Shown one piece after another: positions 1-9,043 of a stretch of DNA of 64,000 bases. The notes beneath the pieces are model-generated. The model made no database searches. It worked only from the letters and a program-made list of their open reading frames with translations, and had not been told where the DNA came from. The translations under genes and the position numbers were made by a program. The first letter of the stretch is position 1; every line of letters begins with the position of its first letter. Source of the stretch: Paenibacillus sp. HWE-109 (GTDB lineage: Bacteria > Bacillota > Bacilli > Paenibacillales > NBRC-103111); contig NZ_CP091881.1 of the NCBI RefSeq assembly GCF_022163125.1, positions 8,450,501 to 8,514,500 on the forward strand. The letters are read 5' to 3'.

Positions 1-1907
1 TCCTGCTCGTAGTCCCTTATGTCTTCCTGCCAATTCTCCGACATTGCGGCAGCCATTTTCAGGATTTTAGCAATACGAATGGCCTGGCTCGTTGTCACAA
101 TAGGGGTAACTGTTGCTTCCAGCGTTTGCGCATGCACATATTTTTGCGGCGGATAGTCGTCCCACCCCCCGGAATTATAGAAGTAATCCCATGTCTTGAG
201 CAGTCCGGAGCGCAGTAGGCCAGTAGTAGACCCGTTAATTTTTCCGGCCAGGAACAAGTAGTATTGACGTAATCGCGGATAAAAATGATGCAAGAAGGCG
301 AGAGACTGCCCTTGGTTCCACAGCTCAAGAAACACATAATGCTGCACAGGCACCGGGCTGCCATGATGAATGAAGGCAGCCTGGCGGTCACCAGGTTCTG
401 TCATATAAGCGTTCAAGCAATCGATGGAGCGCCCTGCATCCAAATCGGAGAAACCGAGTGCGATAAACCCTGAATCCCATGTATATAGGGAATCCCACCA
501 GCGCCCTGGCGTACTGTGGCGAATATACCTGCGTTTGGTGTAGACAGGGAAGACTGTATTGGTTAGCAGCGTAGCTCGCATAAGCTGCTGGCTAAACGTA
601 TAGGTGTCGCCAGCAGCATAGGAGGGAGGCGGAATTAACTTCGCATGTTCAGCTTTATAAATGGCTTCGCATTCGTCGTAATCCAGCGAAACCGCTGTTA
701 GGGAGGCAAGCACTTCTTCGTACGTCCCAGAGCAGACCATGCCATGAAGGATCTTCGATGAAGCGGGTACGACATGAATGGGACGCATGAACACATTCGT
801 AAAGTGTCCCTTTCCATTCCCCTGCAAGACGGCATCAACGTGATTATGCACCGTATGACGGGCATACCGATCCAGTTCGTCGTTGTTGTATTGCCGTATC
901 TCGACATGGGGGTAGTTCCACAAAAGGCCGTAATGATACGGGCAATCTTTATATCGGAGGATCAGGCTGCCAGGAACAGGCCCTTCCAGCAATTCAGGCT
1001 CAATGTGCCAGGGCCGGTCGACAAAGGCAACCTCCTCGGCAGCGTTGTGCTCGAGTAGGGTAAAGCCGTCCAGCACCAAGGGACCGGAGCCGCAAGCAGA
1101 TAAGGAGAGCGTGAAGTCTCCTGCTGCAAGCGTCCCGATCGGTAGACGGGCAACCCTGAGGGAGTGGGAAGCTTCTACATGGAATCGGTATGTCTGATGT
1201 CCAATTTGAAGCTCAAGCTCCCCGCTTTGCTCCGTTTGGTAGCGCAGTAAAAACACACCGTTCTTTAAAGGCTCTGCGAGGTTTATCTCATAACGCAGAA
1301 GGTCCCCTTGGTCAGCACCGAAGCTGCCTCCTATTGCGGACCCTCCCGTAAAATGCTGGCCGCGAGTTTCCCCCCTAAGAAAACCGTCATAGGCCAAGCC
1401 GTCCGACGGTCGCGGGTGTGCGAAATTCAATTCGCTATAATCTAGCGCATCAACCCACACAGCGCCCTCAGGCAGCTGCGCCTCTGCACATACCTGAACA
1501 TCGCCGTGCCCGAGCAGGCGAGGCGGCTGAAGCGAAGCCATCCAGTGCAGTACCAAGTTTTGCGGATGCTCGGTTTGGTTCACGAGGGATACTCGAATCA
1601 GACGGCACTGATCGGCGATACGGCTGAAGGAGATGTCGGTATAGACGCGATCTTTCCATTCAAGCTCATGGCGGTGGGAGAAGAAGCTGTAATCCGCCGT
1701 TGCCTCCCATGGATGATAGCCGGATTCCCACAATACGCTGGGAATATCCATTTTTCTCCTGTAGAAGCCAGGCATTAAACTAAGATCAAAACGCAAGCCT
1801 CGCGCTTGATCGCTGATATGGGAGATACCCATGTATTGTTTGGTATAAGGTCCCCAAGCAGGCAGTCTAAGATCATGGCCATCGGGGAGTGTCTCAATCT
1901 CATGCAT
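1..1907 (-). CDS. GH63/MGH1-like glycoside hydrolase, 3' end cut by window edge
   Basis: An open frame runs without a stop from an ATG at 1907 down to base 1, giving 635 residues of an incomplete protein. A GGAG ribosome site lies about 9 bases before the ATG. The first ~450 residues look like a beta-rich sugar-binding/N-terminal region. Around residue 470 the sequence GRWWDSLYTWDSGFIALG begins an alpha/alpha-barrel resembling GH63-type glucosidases and related MGH1/trehalase-like enzymes. There is no signal peptide, so it probably acts in the cytosol on imported oligosaccharides. It is divergent from an AraC regulator at 2051, its likely controller. Family assignment is by motif recognition; the substrate is unknown. 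Confidence 0.75.
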   Translation of the reverse strand, partial: MHEIETLPDGHDLRLPAWGPYTKQYMGISHISDQARGLRFDLSLMPGFYRRKMDIPSVLWESGYHPWEATADYSFFSHRHELEWKDRVYTDISFSRIADQCRLIRVSLVNQTEHPQNLVLHWMASLQPPRLLGHGDVQVCAEAQLPEGAVWVDALDYSELNFAHPRPSDGLAYDGFLRGETRGQHFTGGSAIGGSFGADQGDLLRYEINLAEPLKNGVFLLRYQTEQSGELELQIGHQTYRFHVEASHSLRVARLPIGTLAAGDFTLSLSACGSGPLVLDGFTLLEHNAAEEVAFVDRPWHIEPELLEGPVPGSLILRYKDCPYHYGLLWNYPHVEIRQYNNDELDRYARHTVHNHVDAVLQGNGKGHFTNVFMRPIHVVPASSKILHGMVCSGTYEEVLASLTAVSLDYDECEAIYKAEHAKLIPPPSYAAGDTYTFSQQLMRATLLTNTVFPVYTKRRYIRHSTPGRWWDSLYTWDSGFIALGFSDLDAGRSIDCLNAYMTEPGDRQAAFIHHGSPVPVQHYVFLELWNQGQSLAFLHHFYPRLRQYYLFLAGKINGSTTGLLRSGLLKTWDYFYNSGGWDDYPPQKYVHAQTLEATVTPIVTTSQAIRIAKILKMAAAMSENWQEDIRDYEQ

Positions 1908-2050
1908 CGTCTATCGCTCCTTCGGAATGTAGGTTTCTCTTTATTTTAAAAGAGTACAGACCAAAATGCCTCTTGATATAAGCTTTAATTATCTTGAAAA
2001 CGGATATCCATGATATGATGGGAATAACAATGAAGTGCAGGAGGATCCCC

Positions 2051-2944
2051 GTGCCCGTGAATCTGACAGCTTACGATAAAGAACATGTGGATTATGAAGA
2101 TCCAAATTTCCGAATGAAAATATGGACCCTGCATCATCCCAGCCAACTATCCGATCAATATGGGCCCTGGCACTATCATGAAGAGGTGGAGTTGATCGCT
2201 GTGCTGCAAGGTACCTTGACGATGGAAACAACACATCTCAACTATCATCTGCAAGCTGGTCATGTGGTGCTGCTCGGCTCCAATGAACTGCACAGATCCC
2301 ACAAACATGGACATGACGATCTGCTGTATATCGTCTGTCATGTTGATATGGCTGCTTTTATGGATCCATCCTTGCTTTCGTATTTCGCCGCATTTACCGG
2401 CCGCTCGGCTAATTTAACACAGTTCAATGAAACGCTGCGCCAATATCCGGCAAGCATGCAGGTCATTTACCAACTTATCCATCAGATGCTGCTCGATATG
2501 ACCATACAACCGCGGGGCTACGAGCTCTCTATAAATGCCAGTTTGAAAAAGCTCATGTACACATTAATTCAAATTGATGATACCCACATCATTAAACCGA
2601 TGGATCCACAGCTAGCGGAGAAATTGCGTCCTGCACTTGTCTATATCGAACAACAGTTGGAAATTCCTTTCCAAATTGCGGATATAAGCAGCAAGCTGAA
2701 CTATAATAGCAGCTATTTTGCCAAGCTGTTCAAAAAAGGAATGGGGATGACGTTTACGTCCTACGTCCAGATGCGCCGAATGAAACGAGCAGAGCAGCTC
2801 TTGCTAACAGAGGCGTGGTCTGTAACTGAAATTAGCGGCAAAGTAGGGTTTACCAGTCCAGCCCAGTTTTATCAATTATTCAAAAGGCATTTCGGCTGCT
2901 CGCCTAGGCAGTTTGTTGAGAAACGGACCGTTCCTAAACGTTAA
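2051..2944 (+). CDS. AraC-family transcriptional regulator with cupin sensor domain
   Basis: A 297-residue protein with an N-terminal cupin-like sugar-sensing domain (HYHEEVELIAVLQG, about residues 35-50) and two C-terminal helix-turn-helix motifs ending in the AraC signature VGFTSPAQFYQLFKRHFG. The start is taken as GTG 2051 because a perfect AGGAGG at 2039-2044 lies 6 bases before it. A longer frame opens at 1994 without a comparable ribosome site, and GTG 2057 is an alternative. It is divergent from the GH63-like gene, so it probably activates that gene in response to a sugar; this is inferred from position. A strong hairpin terminator follows, separating it from the phosphonate operon. 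Confidence 0.85.
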   Translation: MPVNLTAYDKEHVDYEDPNFRMKIWTLHHPSQLSDQYGPWHYHEEVELIAVLQGTLTMETTHLNYHLQAGHVVLLGSNELHRSHKHGHDDLLYIVCHVDMAAFMDPSLLSYFAAFTGRSANLTQFNETLRQYPASMQVIYQLIHQMLLDMTIQPRGYELSINASLKKLMYTLIQIDDTHIIKPMDPQLAEKLRPALVYIEQQLEIPFQIADISSKLNYNSSYFAKLFKKGMGMTFTSYVQMRRMKRAEQLLLTEAWSVTEISGKVGFTSPAQFYQLFKRHFGCSPRQFVEKRTVPKR

Positions 2945-2973
2945 AGCAAAGATGACCAATGGGATCCTACACC

Positions 2974-3011
2974 AATAAAAACGCAGGCATATTATGTCTT
3001 GCGTTTTTATT
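2974..3011 (+). terminator. Rho-independent terminator after the AraC gene
   Basis: A 12-bp inverted repeat (AATAAAAACGCA paired with TGCGTTTTTATT) ends in a T-rich arm, 30 bases after the AraC stop. Its A/T-rich arms could work in both directions. Confidence 0.75.
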
Positions 3012-3085
3012 ATGTTTTCTCAGTGTTAAATACAGCAAATAACAGCATATAATTGTTAAAAATACGTAAAAAATAGCAAAATGTA

Positions 3086-3115
3086 TTGCTTGTTTGCGGG
3101 ATATTATTTTATACT
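3086..3115 (+). promoter_or_regulatory. Candidate sigma-A promoter for the phosphonate operon
   Basis: TTGCTT and TATACT are separated by 18 bases, and the -10 box lies 37 bases before the phnX start codon. The match is good but was found by eye. No convincing set of TTAACA-type Pho repeats is visible upstream. Confidence 0.45.
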
Positions 3116-3152
3116 TGAAAATATTAAAGCCACCAAGAAATGAGGAATCAAG

Positions 3153-3965
3153 TTGATTAGTAAGGAACGTATTAATGCAGTTATTTTCGATTGGGCTGGA
3201 ACCGTGATTGATTATGGCTGCTTCGCGCCGATGCATGCCTTTATTCAAACTTTTGAAGAAGCGGGGGTACCGATCACAGATCGGGAAGCAAGGATTCCAA
3301 TGGGCCTACTGAAATGGGATCATATTCAAGCTATTTTGGAGATGGAAAGAGTAAGAAACACTTGGGGCGATGTATTCGGCACGCAAGCTGTCAAGGAGGA
3401 TGTTGATCGTCTCTATGTCCGATTCGAAGCGATATTGATGGAATCGTTAAAAACCTACACGGATCCGATTCCGGGAGCTTTAGAAACGGTGAGACAGCTT
3501 CGTGATGCGGGGATTGCCATCGGGTCGACGACCGGATATACAGCAAGTATGATGGCGGTCATCGTACCGGAAGCAGCGCGGAAGGGATATTCGCCCGACT
3601 GCATGATCGCATCGGATGAAGTCAAGGCTGGCCGACCTTATCCAAATATGATATTCCAGAACTTAGTGGAGCTTGGTATTTATCCTCCGAAATCAGTCAT
3701 CAAGGTTGGAGATACGGTGTCCGATATTCATGAAGGCAGGAATGCGGGGGTATGGACGGTCGCTATCATACTAGGAAGTAGTGAGTTGGGTTTAACGCAG
3801 ACTGAAGTGGAGAGCTTGCATCCTGATGAACTTGCAGAACGCATGAATCAAACGAGACTAACATTCGAGGAAGCAGGAGCAGACTATATTATCGGCTCAA
3901 TCACGCAGCTGCCTCTTGTTATTGAAGAGCTTGAACGAAGCGGCTTGGATCGGGGAATGAGATGA
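3153..3965 (+). CDS. phnX: Phosphonoacetaldehyde hydrolase
   Basis: A 270-residue HAD-superfamily enzyme of the family's usual length. It cleaves the carbon-phosphorus bond of phosphonoacetaldehyde to acetaldehyde and phosphate in the cytosol. The nucleophile motif IFDWAGTVIDYG lies near the N-terminus, and the cap-domain lysine that forms the Schiff base is in MGLLKWDHI (about residue 52). GDTVSDIHEGRNAG near residue 190 is the C-terminal acidic motif. The start is TTG 3153 with GAGG seven bases upstream. The stop overlaps the next ATG by 4 bases (ATGA), so translation is coupled to the alcohol dehydrogenase. It is the first gene of a six-gene phosphonate operon. Confidence 0.93.
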   Translation: MISKERINAVIFDWAGTVIDYGCFAPMHAFIQTFEEAGVPITDREARIPMGLLKWDHIQAILEMERVRNTWGDVFGTQAVKEDVDRLYVRFEAILMESLKTYTDPIPGALETVRQLRDAGIAIGSTTGYTASMMAVIVPEAARKGYSPDCMIASDEVKAGRPYPNMIFQNLVELGIYPPKSVIKVGDTVSDIHEGRNAGVWTVAIILGSSELGLTQTEVESLHPDELAERMNQTRLTFEEAGADYIIGSITQLPLVIEELERSGLDRGMR

Positions 3966-5101
3966 ACCAATATTATAATCCGGTAGCTGTGTTCTTAGGA
4001 ACAGAATCGGCGGAAGCATTCGCTGAGTTGTTTAACAAACGTTATGCAGATGTCAAGAGAGTATTGCTTCTTGCAAGAGAGGCGGGCGTTGAGCAGAGTG
4101 ATTGTTTACAGCCTGTCTTGAATGCACTCTCTAAGAAGGAAACGTTATTCATTGAAGTAACCTTGAATAATCCCAATGTGGCAGATATTTTGAAGCTGAA
4201 ACAGGAGACTGAGCCTTTCCAGTATGAACTTATTGTGGCCATTGGCGGAGGCAGTGTCATGGATGCTGCTAAAGTGCTGTCGGCTTTACAACCAAAGAAG
4301 TTATCTACAGTCGCCGAAGTGCGAGAAGCTATTACACATGAGGGGTATCGCAGTGAGCCGTATTTCACCCCGTGGGTCGGTATTCCGACGACATCGGGAA
4401 CGGGTTCTGAGGTTACTTGCTGGGCAACCGTATGGGACGAAGAATGTGGAAGCAAATATTCGGTTTCGGATGAGCGGCTGTATGCTAGCGCAGCTTTAAT
4501 TCTTCCAGAGTTGACCGTGACGATGCCGCTGCGTCTAAGCGTTGCTACAGCGCTAGATGCCTTGTGCCATGCGACCGAGTCGTATTGGTCTGTTCATACC
4601 AACACAGTTACTCGTGTTTACGCACTGCAAGCGATCGAGCGAATTCGGCGTACGCTTCCATTATTAATCGAGCAACCCTCTAACTTGGTATGGAGAGAGC
4701 AGTTATCCGTGGCAAGTTTGATGGCCGGATTGGCATTTAGCAATACGAGGACGACGGCCTGCCATTCGATATCTTATCCACTTACGATGCTTTACGGCAT
4801 TGATCATGGTGTCGCTGCCAGCATAACGCTAACGACCATTTTGAGACATAATCAGGATTCATTAATAGAACCGGATCAATTATTTAGTGCATTTGGAGCA
4901 GCGGACGTAGACGGAGTAGATGATCTCATTCGAAGTATTTATACCCTATATGGATTGTCAAGCAGTCTTAGCTCATATGGCGTTACAGTCGAGGGAATCC
5001 GCGAGGTTGTGTCTCACTCTTATACGAAAGGGAGAATGGATAATAATCCTGCGCACATATCTCCTGAAGAACTTGAACGTATGCTTGTTTCATTATTATA
5101 A
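3962..5101 (+). CDS. Iron-type alcohol dehydrogenase, likely phosphonoacetaldehyde reductase / hydroxyethylphosphonate dehydrogenase
   Basis: A 379-residue group III Fe-dependent alcohol dehydrogenase. The nucleotide-binding loop AIGGGSVMDAAK is near residue 95, and TTSGTGSEVT follows near 145. All four metal ligands of the family are present at the expected spacing: Asp and His in LDALCHATES (4 apart) and two His in CHSISYP...YGIDHG (14 apart). Relatives beside phosphonate genes interconvert phosphonoacetaldehyde and 2-hydroxyethylphosphonate. Tight coupling to phnX and the transporter suggests that here it oxidises imported 2-hydroxyethylphosphonate to feed PhnX. Reduction of the acetaldehyde product to ethanol is an alternative role. 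The direction is inferred from context. Confidence 0.8.
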   Translation: MNQYYNPVAVFLGTESAEAFAELFNKRYADVKRVLLLAREAGVEQSDCLQPVLNALSKKETLFIEVTLNNPNVADILKLKQETEPFQYELIVAIGGGSVMDAAKVLSALQPKKLSTVAEVREAITHEGYRSEPYFTPWVGIPTTSGTGSEVTCWATVWDEECGSKYSVSDERLYASAALILPELTVTMPLRLSVATALDALCHATESYWSVHTNTVTRVYALQAIERIRRTLPLLIEQPSNLVWREQLSVASLMAGLAFSNTRTTACHSISYPLTMLYGIDHGVAASITLTTILRHNQDSLIEPDQLFSAFGAADVDGVDDLIRSIYTLYGLSSSLSSYGVTVEGIREVVSHSYTKGRMDNNPAHISPEELERMLVSLL

Positions 5102-5145
5102 AATAGCCATTTTAAACTAAAATTATTAAGGGAGGCATTTTAATT

Positions 5146-6207
5146 ATGAAAAAGAAAATGTTAACGCTCATGATTTCTTTATCTTTGGTAGCTGTATCAG
5201 CAGGTTGTGGTGTGAAAGCCGATGATGCTAAGAATGACACAAAAGCGGTAAAGACGAAGGATACCATCACGATCGGTTGGTTCCCTAATGAATCTGGTGC
5301 AGACATGAAAGTTTCACGGGACGAAATTGGGAAAGTTGTTGCAGCCGCAACTGGCAAAAAGGTAGAGCACAAAACGACGACTGACTACACGATCGCTATC
5401 GAAGCTATTGCCAGCGGCAGTGCAGATATGATCTATACGGGAGCGCAAGCTTACGTTGAAGCGAATGCTAAGAATAAGAAGGTTCAGCCGCTAGTCGTTC
5501 CGAGCGGGGAGTCAGGAACATTGAATGATGCGGTTTATAATAGTTGGTTAAACGTGCGTAAAGGGGATGGGGATGCCTATAAGGTCGGCAGCATCTATTC
5601 CATGGATAACATTGTCGGTAAAAAGTTTTCGTTCGTATCCAACTCCTCTACATCCGGATTTAAAGTCCCTTCAGGCAGAATCCTTACCTATTTTACGAAA
5701 AAAGACAAATATAAGGCTCTGACTGTGGATGATTTGCTTATAGGCGGCAAAGATAAATTCTTTAGCGATGTGCTTTTTGGAGGAACACACCAAGGATCGG
5801 CAGTTAATTTGTTAATGGGTAAAGCGGATGTAGCTGCCTTCTGCGATACTTGCGTGGCTAACTATATCGAACTGAGCTCAGGGACGGCAAACACGCCTGG
5901 TGCGGTATACAAAGTAAAACAAGGTGCAGCAGAACCGTTTAATACACAGGTAGGTAAAGAGTTCGAAGTCATTTCGGTTACACCTGTACTGAATCAACCG
6001 ATTGTTATTAACACAGGTACGGTAAGTGTAGAAGACACGAAGAAAATAAAGGATGCCCTCACATCCGATGCGGTAACGAACAACCCATTGATCTTCATTC
6101 CTAAAGATTCGAAGGAGCCAGGCATGTTTAAGCAAAAGACTGGCAAAGAAAAGTTCCTTAGCGTAGATGACGCATTTTTCAATCCTATCAGAACACTCTA
6201 CAACTAG
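5146..6207 (+). CDS. phnD: Phosphonate ABC transporter substrate-binding lipoprotein
   Basis: A 353-residue PhnD-type binding protein. An N-terminal signal peptide ends at a lipobox-like VSAGC (Cys about residue 21). The mature protein has the family opening TIGWFPNESGADM, then YTGAQAYVEAN and SNSSTSGFKVPSGR, where PhnD proteins contact the phosphonate group. GGTHQGSAVNLLMGKADVAAFCD is the later hinge-region motif. It should sit on the outer face of the membrane and deliver a phosphonate to the PhnE permeases. A GGGAGG ribosome site precedes the ATG. It lies 44 bases after the dehydrogenase, in the same operon. Confidence 0.9.
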   Translation: MKKKMLTLMISLSLVAVSAGCGVKADDAKNDTKAVKTKDTITIGWFPNESGADMKVSRDEIGKVVAAATGKKVEHKTTTDYTIAIEAIASGSADMIYTGAQAYVEANAKNKKVQPLVVPSGESGTLNDAVYNSWLNVRKGDGDAYKVGSIYSMDNIVGKKFSFVSNSSTSGFKVPSGRILTYFTKKDKYKALTVDDLLIGGKDKFFSDVLFGGTHQGSAVNLLMGKADVAAFCDTCVANYIELSSGTANTPGAVYKVKQGAAEPFNTQVGKEFEVISVTPVLNQPIVINTGTVSVEDTKKIKDALTSDAVTNNPLIFIPKDSKEPGMFKQKTGKEKFLSVDDAFFNPIRTLYN

Positions 6208-6250
6208 AAGGTATGATCACTTGCCAAACGGACCGATTGAGGGAGCAGCT

Positions 6251-7057
6251 ATGACAACATTACTGGAATTCAAGCAGGTATCCAAGCAGTATGGTTCGGA
6301 TACAAAAGCGTTATCTGATGTTAATTTCGCTGTGAGAGAAGGCGAGTTTGTGTCGATTATCGGCCCCTCAGGGGCTGGTAAATCCACATTGCTTCGCTGT
6401 ATTAACCGCATGATTGATGCAAGCAGTGGCGAAATTTTATTTAATGGCGTCGATATTTTGGCAAGTAAGAAGAACGAATTGAAACGGCTGAGAACTCAGA
6501 TGGGCATGGTATTCCAGCATTATAATTTAGTGAATAGACTGTCAGTCATCGAAAATGTTTTGCACGGGCGGCTTGGTTATAAGTCCACACTGGAAGGGAT
6601 TCTGGGGCTTTACTCCAAAGAGGAGAAGCATCAAGCCTTTAGCATTTTGACAACACTCGGACTAGAACAGCAAATCTACAAGCGGTGTGATCAACTGAGC
6701 GGTGGACAAAAGCAGAGAGTTGGGATTGCCAGGGCGCTTGTGCAGAATCCCAAAATACTGCTGTGCGATGAGCCGATCGCTTCGTTAGATCCTAATGCCT
6801 CCAAGGTCATCATGGATCATCTGCGTAATATTTCTACCACGATGGGTATCACGGTTATCGTCAACCTGCATCAAGTGGATACAGCATTGAAATACTCAGA
6901 CCGGATACTTGGTGTAAACAAGGGATCCATCGTTTACGATGGTCATCCGTCAGGAATCAATCGCGAGCAGTTATCCAGAATTTACGGTTCGGAGGTTCAT
7001 GAGCATCAAGAAGAGTTGGGAGAGCTAGAAGAGCTGGAGGGCAGTTATGCAAGATAA
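6251..7057 (+). CDS. phnC: Phosphonate ABC transporter ATP-binding protein
   Basis: A 268-residue ABC ATPase. Walker A is GPSGAGKST (about residue 38), the signature is LSGGQKQRVGIARAL, Walker B is ILLCDEP, and the switch region is VNLHQVDTA, typical of PhnC. The start is ATG 6251 because GAGGGAG lies just upstream. The frame is open further upstream to 6167, but that stretch overlaps phnD and lacks a ribosome site. The 3' end overlaps phnE by 11 bases. It powers phosphonate import through the two PhnE permeases. The acidic tail (EELGELEELEG) is a minor oddity. Confidence 0.92.
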   Translation: MTTLLEFKQVSKQYGSDTKALSDVNFAVREGEFVSIIGPSGAGKSTLLRCINRMIDASSGEILFNGVDILASKKNELKRLRTQMGMVFQHYNLVNRLSVIENVLHGRLGYKSTLEGILGLYSKEEKHQAFSILTTLGLEQQIYKRCDQLSGGQKQRVGIARALVQNPKILLCDEPIASLDPNASKVIMDHLRNISTTMGITVIVNLHQVDTALKYSDRILGVNKGSIVYDGHPSGINREQLSRIYGSEVHEHQEELGELEELEGSYAR

Positions 7058-7832
7058 TTTCTTTGCCAGAAAGCGCTTGAAGACGCTGCTTTATTGTGCC
7101 TTATTGTTAGCCATAACTCTAATTGCCATACTCATAACGAACTATGACGTCATCAAAGGTTTTACTTCTATACCTAAGGCGGCCGATTGGGCATTCAACA
7201 ATTTTTATCCGAACGAAAAGTCGTTGAAACGGCTTCCCGTTATAATCAGCAGTATCTCTGAGACGGTTCTCGTATCTATAGCGGCAACTGCCGTTGCAGC
7301 CTTATTTGCCTTGATGTTCGCTATTGCAGGCTCGCATACGACTGGGGTAGGAGGCGTGTTCGGTTTTGTGAGCCGATCGGTCGCGACCGTATTCCGCAAC
7401 ATTGATGTATCCGCATGGTCGATGATATTGCTAATTTCTTTCGGTCAAAATGTACTGACTGGATACTTTGCGCTTTTTTTTGGCACCTTCGGCTTTTTGA
7501 CCCGCGCCTTCACGGAGTCGATTGACGAAGTAAGCAGCAGTTCGGTAGAAGCATTAAGATCTACAGGAGCGAGCTATTTCTCCATTATTTCGCAATCAGT
7601 TATTCCAGCCTGCATCCCACAGCTGATCAGTTGGATTTTGTTCATGATGGAAACGAACATTCGCCAGGCTACTTTAATAGGCATTCTAACCGGCACGGGT
7701 ATTGGTTTTCTTTTCAACTTGTATTACAAGAGTCTTAATTTCAGCGCTGCATCTTTAGTTGTCCTCGTTCTCGTCCTTGCTATCTTTGTGATAGAAACGG
7801 TTTCAACCTACATCAGGAAGGTGATCATGTAA
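7047..7832 (+). CDS. phnE: Phosphonate ABC transporter permease, first copy
   Basis: A 261-residue permease with about six membrane segments, the first at residues 11-31. The cytoplasmic coupling loop is EALRSTGASYFSIISQSVIP, followed by the PhnE-type segment WILFMMETNIRQATLIG. It starts inside the end of phnC, which implies translational coupling. It probably forms a heterodimer with the next gene product. PhnE is often found as a pair in Gram-positive bacteria. Confidence 0.9.
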   Translation: MQDNFFARKRLKTLLYCALLLAITLIAILITNYDVIKGFTSIPKAADWAFNNFYPNEKSLKRLPVIISSISETVLVSIAATAVAALFALMFAIAGSHTTGVGGVFGFVSRSVATVFRNIDVSAWSMILLISFGQNVLTGYFALFFGTFGFLTRAFTESIDEVSSSSVEALRSTGASYFSIISQSVIPACIPQLISWILFMMETNIRQATLIGILTGTGIGFLFNLYYKSLNFSAASLVVLVLVLAIFVIETVSTYIRKVIM

Positions 7833-7853
7833 ATGACCATGGAGGAACTGGCA

Positions 7854-8648
7854 ATGAAGAAGCCGTTCAACAAACAAAAGACAGTGATTCGGCTGACCAT
7901 GGCGTCAATCGTCGTATTGACGCTATATGCATTCGCAACTTTTGACTATAAGGACATTCAATTTCTAGATGCTGTTATATCGACAGTCCATACGCTTACA
8001 ACGATGTTCTTTCAGCCGCACTTTAAACACATTACCTTTATCGAAGCGGTTACCTACTTATTTATCACCCTCGGATTGGCATTTCTGACAACGTTGTTCG
8101 GCGCTATCATTGCTTTGGTGCTCGGTTTAATGGCCGCCACTAATCTATCCAATCCGACACTTTCCGTCGTCGTGAAAGGCATAGTTGCTTTTATTAGAGC
8201 GGTACCAACTGTTCTGTGGGTATTAATTTTTGCCGTTGCTGCGGGATTGGGCAGTGTGGCTGCGGTTATTGGGATGACGTTCCATTCTGTCAGTTATCTC
8301 GTGAAAACATATTCGGAATCATTCGAAGAGTTAGATAAAGGAGTCATAGAAGCATTGAAAGCCAGTGGTGCTAATTGGATTCAAATCGTATTTCAAGCCG
8401 TTCTGCCTTCGTCGATCACCTATTTGATTTCATGGACGTTTATGCGATTTGAGATCAACTTCTCCGTAGCGTTAGCCATGGGTGCAGCAGCTGGTGCCGG
8501 AGGAATTGGGTATGATTTCTTCATGGCTAGCTCCTATTATTATGATGTGAGGGAAATCGGAGCGATTACGTATCTCATTCTGATTTTTGCCATTCTGCTT
8601 GAGGTCATGGCCGGAAAGATTAAGAAGAAATTGAGGGTTAAGAATTGA
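7854..8648 (+). CDS. phnE: Phosphonate ABC transporter permease, second copy
   Basis: A 264-residue permease related to the preceding one, with a matching coupling loop EALKASGANWIQIVFQAVLP and the segment SWTFMRFEINFSVALAMG. The start is placed at ATG 7854 because GGAGG at 7841-7845 precedes it by 8 bases. An in-frame ATG at 7833 lacks a ribosome site of its own. It is the last intact gene of the phosphonate operon. A decayed Gfo/Idh/MocA fragment follows within 10 bases, which suggests an old deletion or rearrangement at the operon's 3' end. Confidence 0.88.
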   Translation: MKKPFNKQKTVIRLTMASIVVLTLYAFATFDYKDIQFLDAVISTVHTLTTMFFQPHFKHITFIEAVTYLFITLGLAFLTTLFGAIIALVLGLMAATNLSNPTLSVVVKGIVAFIRAVPTVLWVLIFAVAAGLGSVAAVIGMTFHSVSYLVKTYSESFEELDKGVIEALKASGANWIQIVFQAVLPSSITYLISWTFMRFEINFSVALAMGAAAGAGGIGYDFFMASSYYYDVREIGAITYLILIFAILLEVMAGKIKKKLRVKN

Positions 8649-8657
8649 AGATTGCTG

Positions 8658-8804
8658 ATGGCTAAAAGCTGCCGCGATTTGGACATTTTGGCCTGGATGA
8701 AAGCAGATACCCGGCCAGTGAAAGTAAGCAGCTTTGGAAGTCTGCTGCAATTCCGGCCGGAGAATGCGCCAACTGGGGCGGGCAAGCGTCTGGCATTGCG
8801 ATAA
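8658..8804 (+). pseudogene. Remnant of a Gfo/Idh/MocA-family oxidoreductase
   Basis: A 48-codon frame contains SCRDLDILAWM and then VKVSSFGSLLQFRPENAP. In intact Gfo/Idh/MocA sugar dehydrogenases these are the conserved SCHDLDLL...VSSFGSL..FRPENAPEGA block in the middle of the protein. Nothing of the N-terminal Rossmann fold or the C-terminus is present: phnE ends just upstream and the frame stops soon after the motif. I read it as a leftover of a degraded dehydrogenase gene, not a functional small protein. Recognition rests on this one block, which is distinctive. Confidence 0.65.
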
Positions 8805-9043
8805 TCGATCGGCGGGCATTTGATTGGTTTTGCGGCAGATCAATCGCGACTGGAGCAAAGAATGGTGGAGCTTACCGGGAAACCTAACATCATATAAACA
8901 AAGGTAGCAGCAAAAGCACTTACAGATCTCGGCAGATTGATGTGGGTTACCGATTCGTTATCGTTATCTCGAGCCTGCGCCAGCGGCTAAGGCTGGAGGG
9001 ATGCGTAAAATTGGTTTTCCCTCTAGATTAATTATGAAATATC
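8805..9043. other. Intergenic stretch without recognisable genes
   Basis: No open frame with coding character, hairpin terminator or repeat was recognised here. It may be further decayed sequence of the dehydrogenase remnant just upstream, but no family motif could be read. Confidence 0.4.

Noticed and set aside
3020..3070. Two TGTTAA hexamers upstream of phnX as a Pho box
   Set aside because: Their spacing (29 bases) does not fit the 11-bp periodicity of PhoP-binding direct repeats, and the other hexamers are poor.
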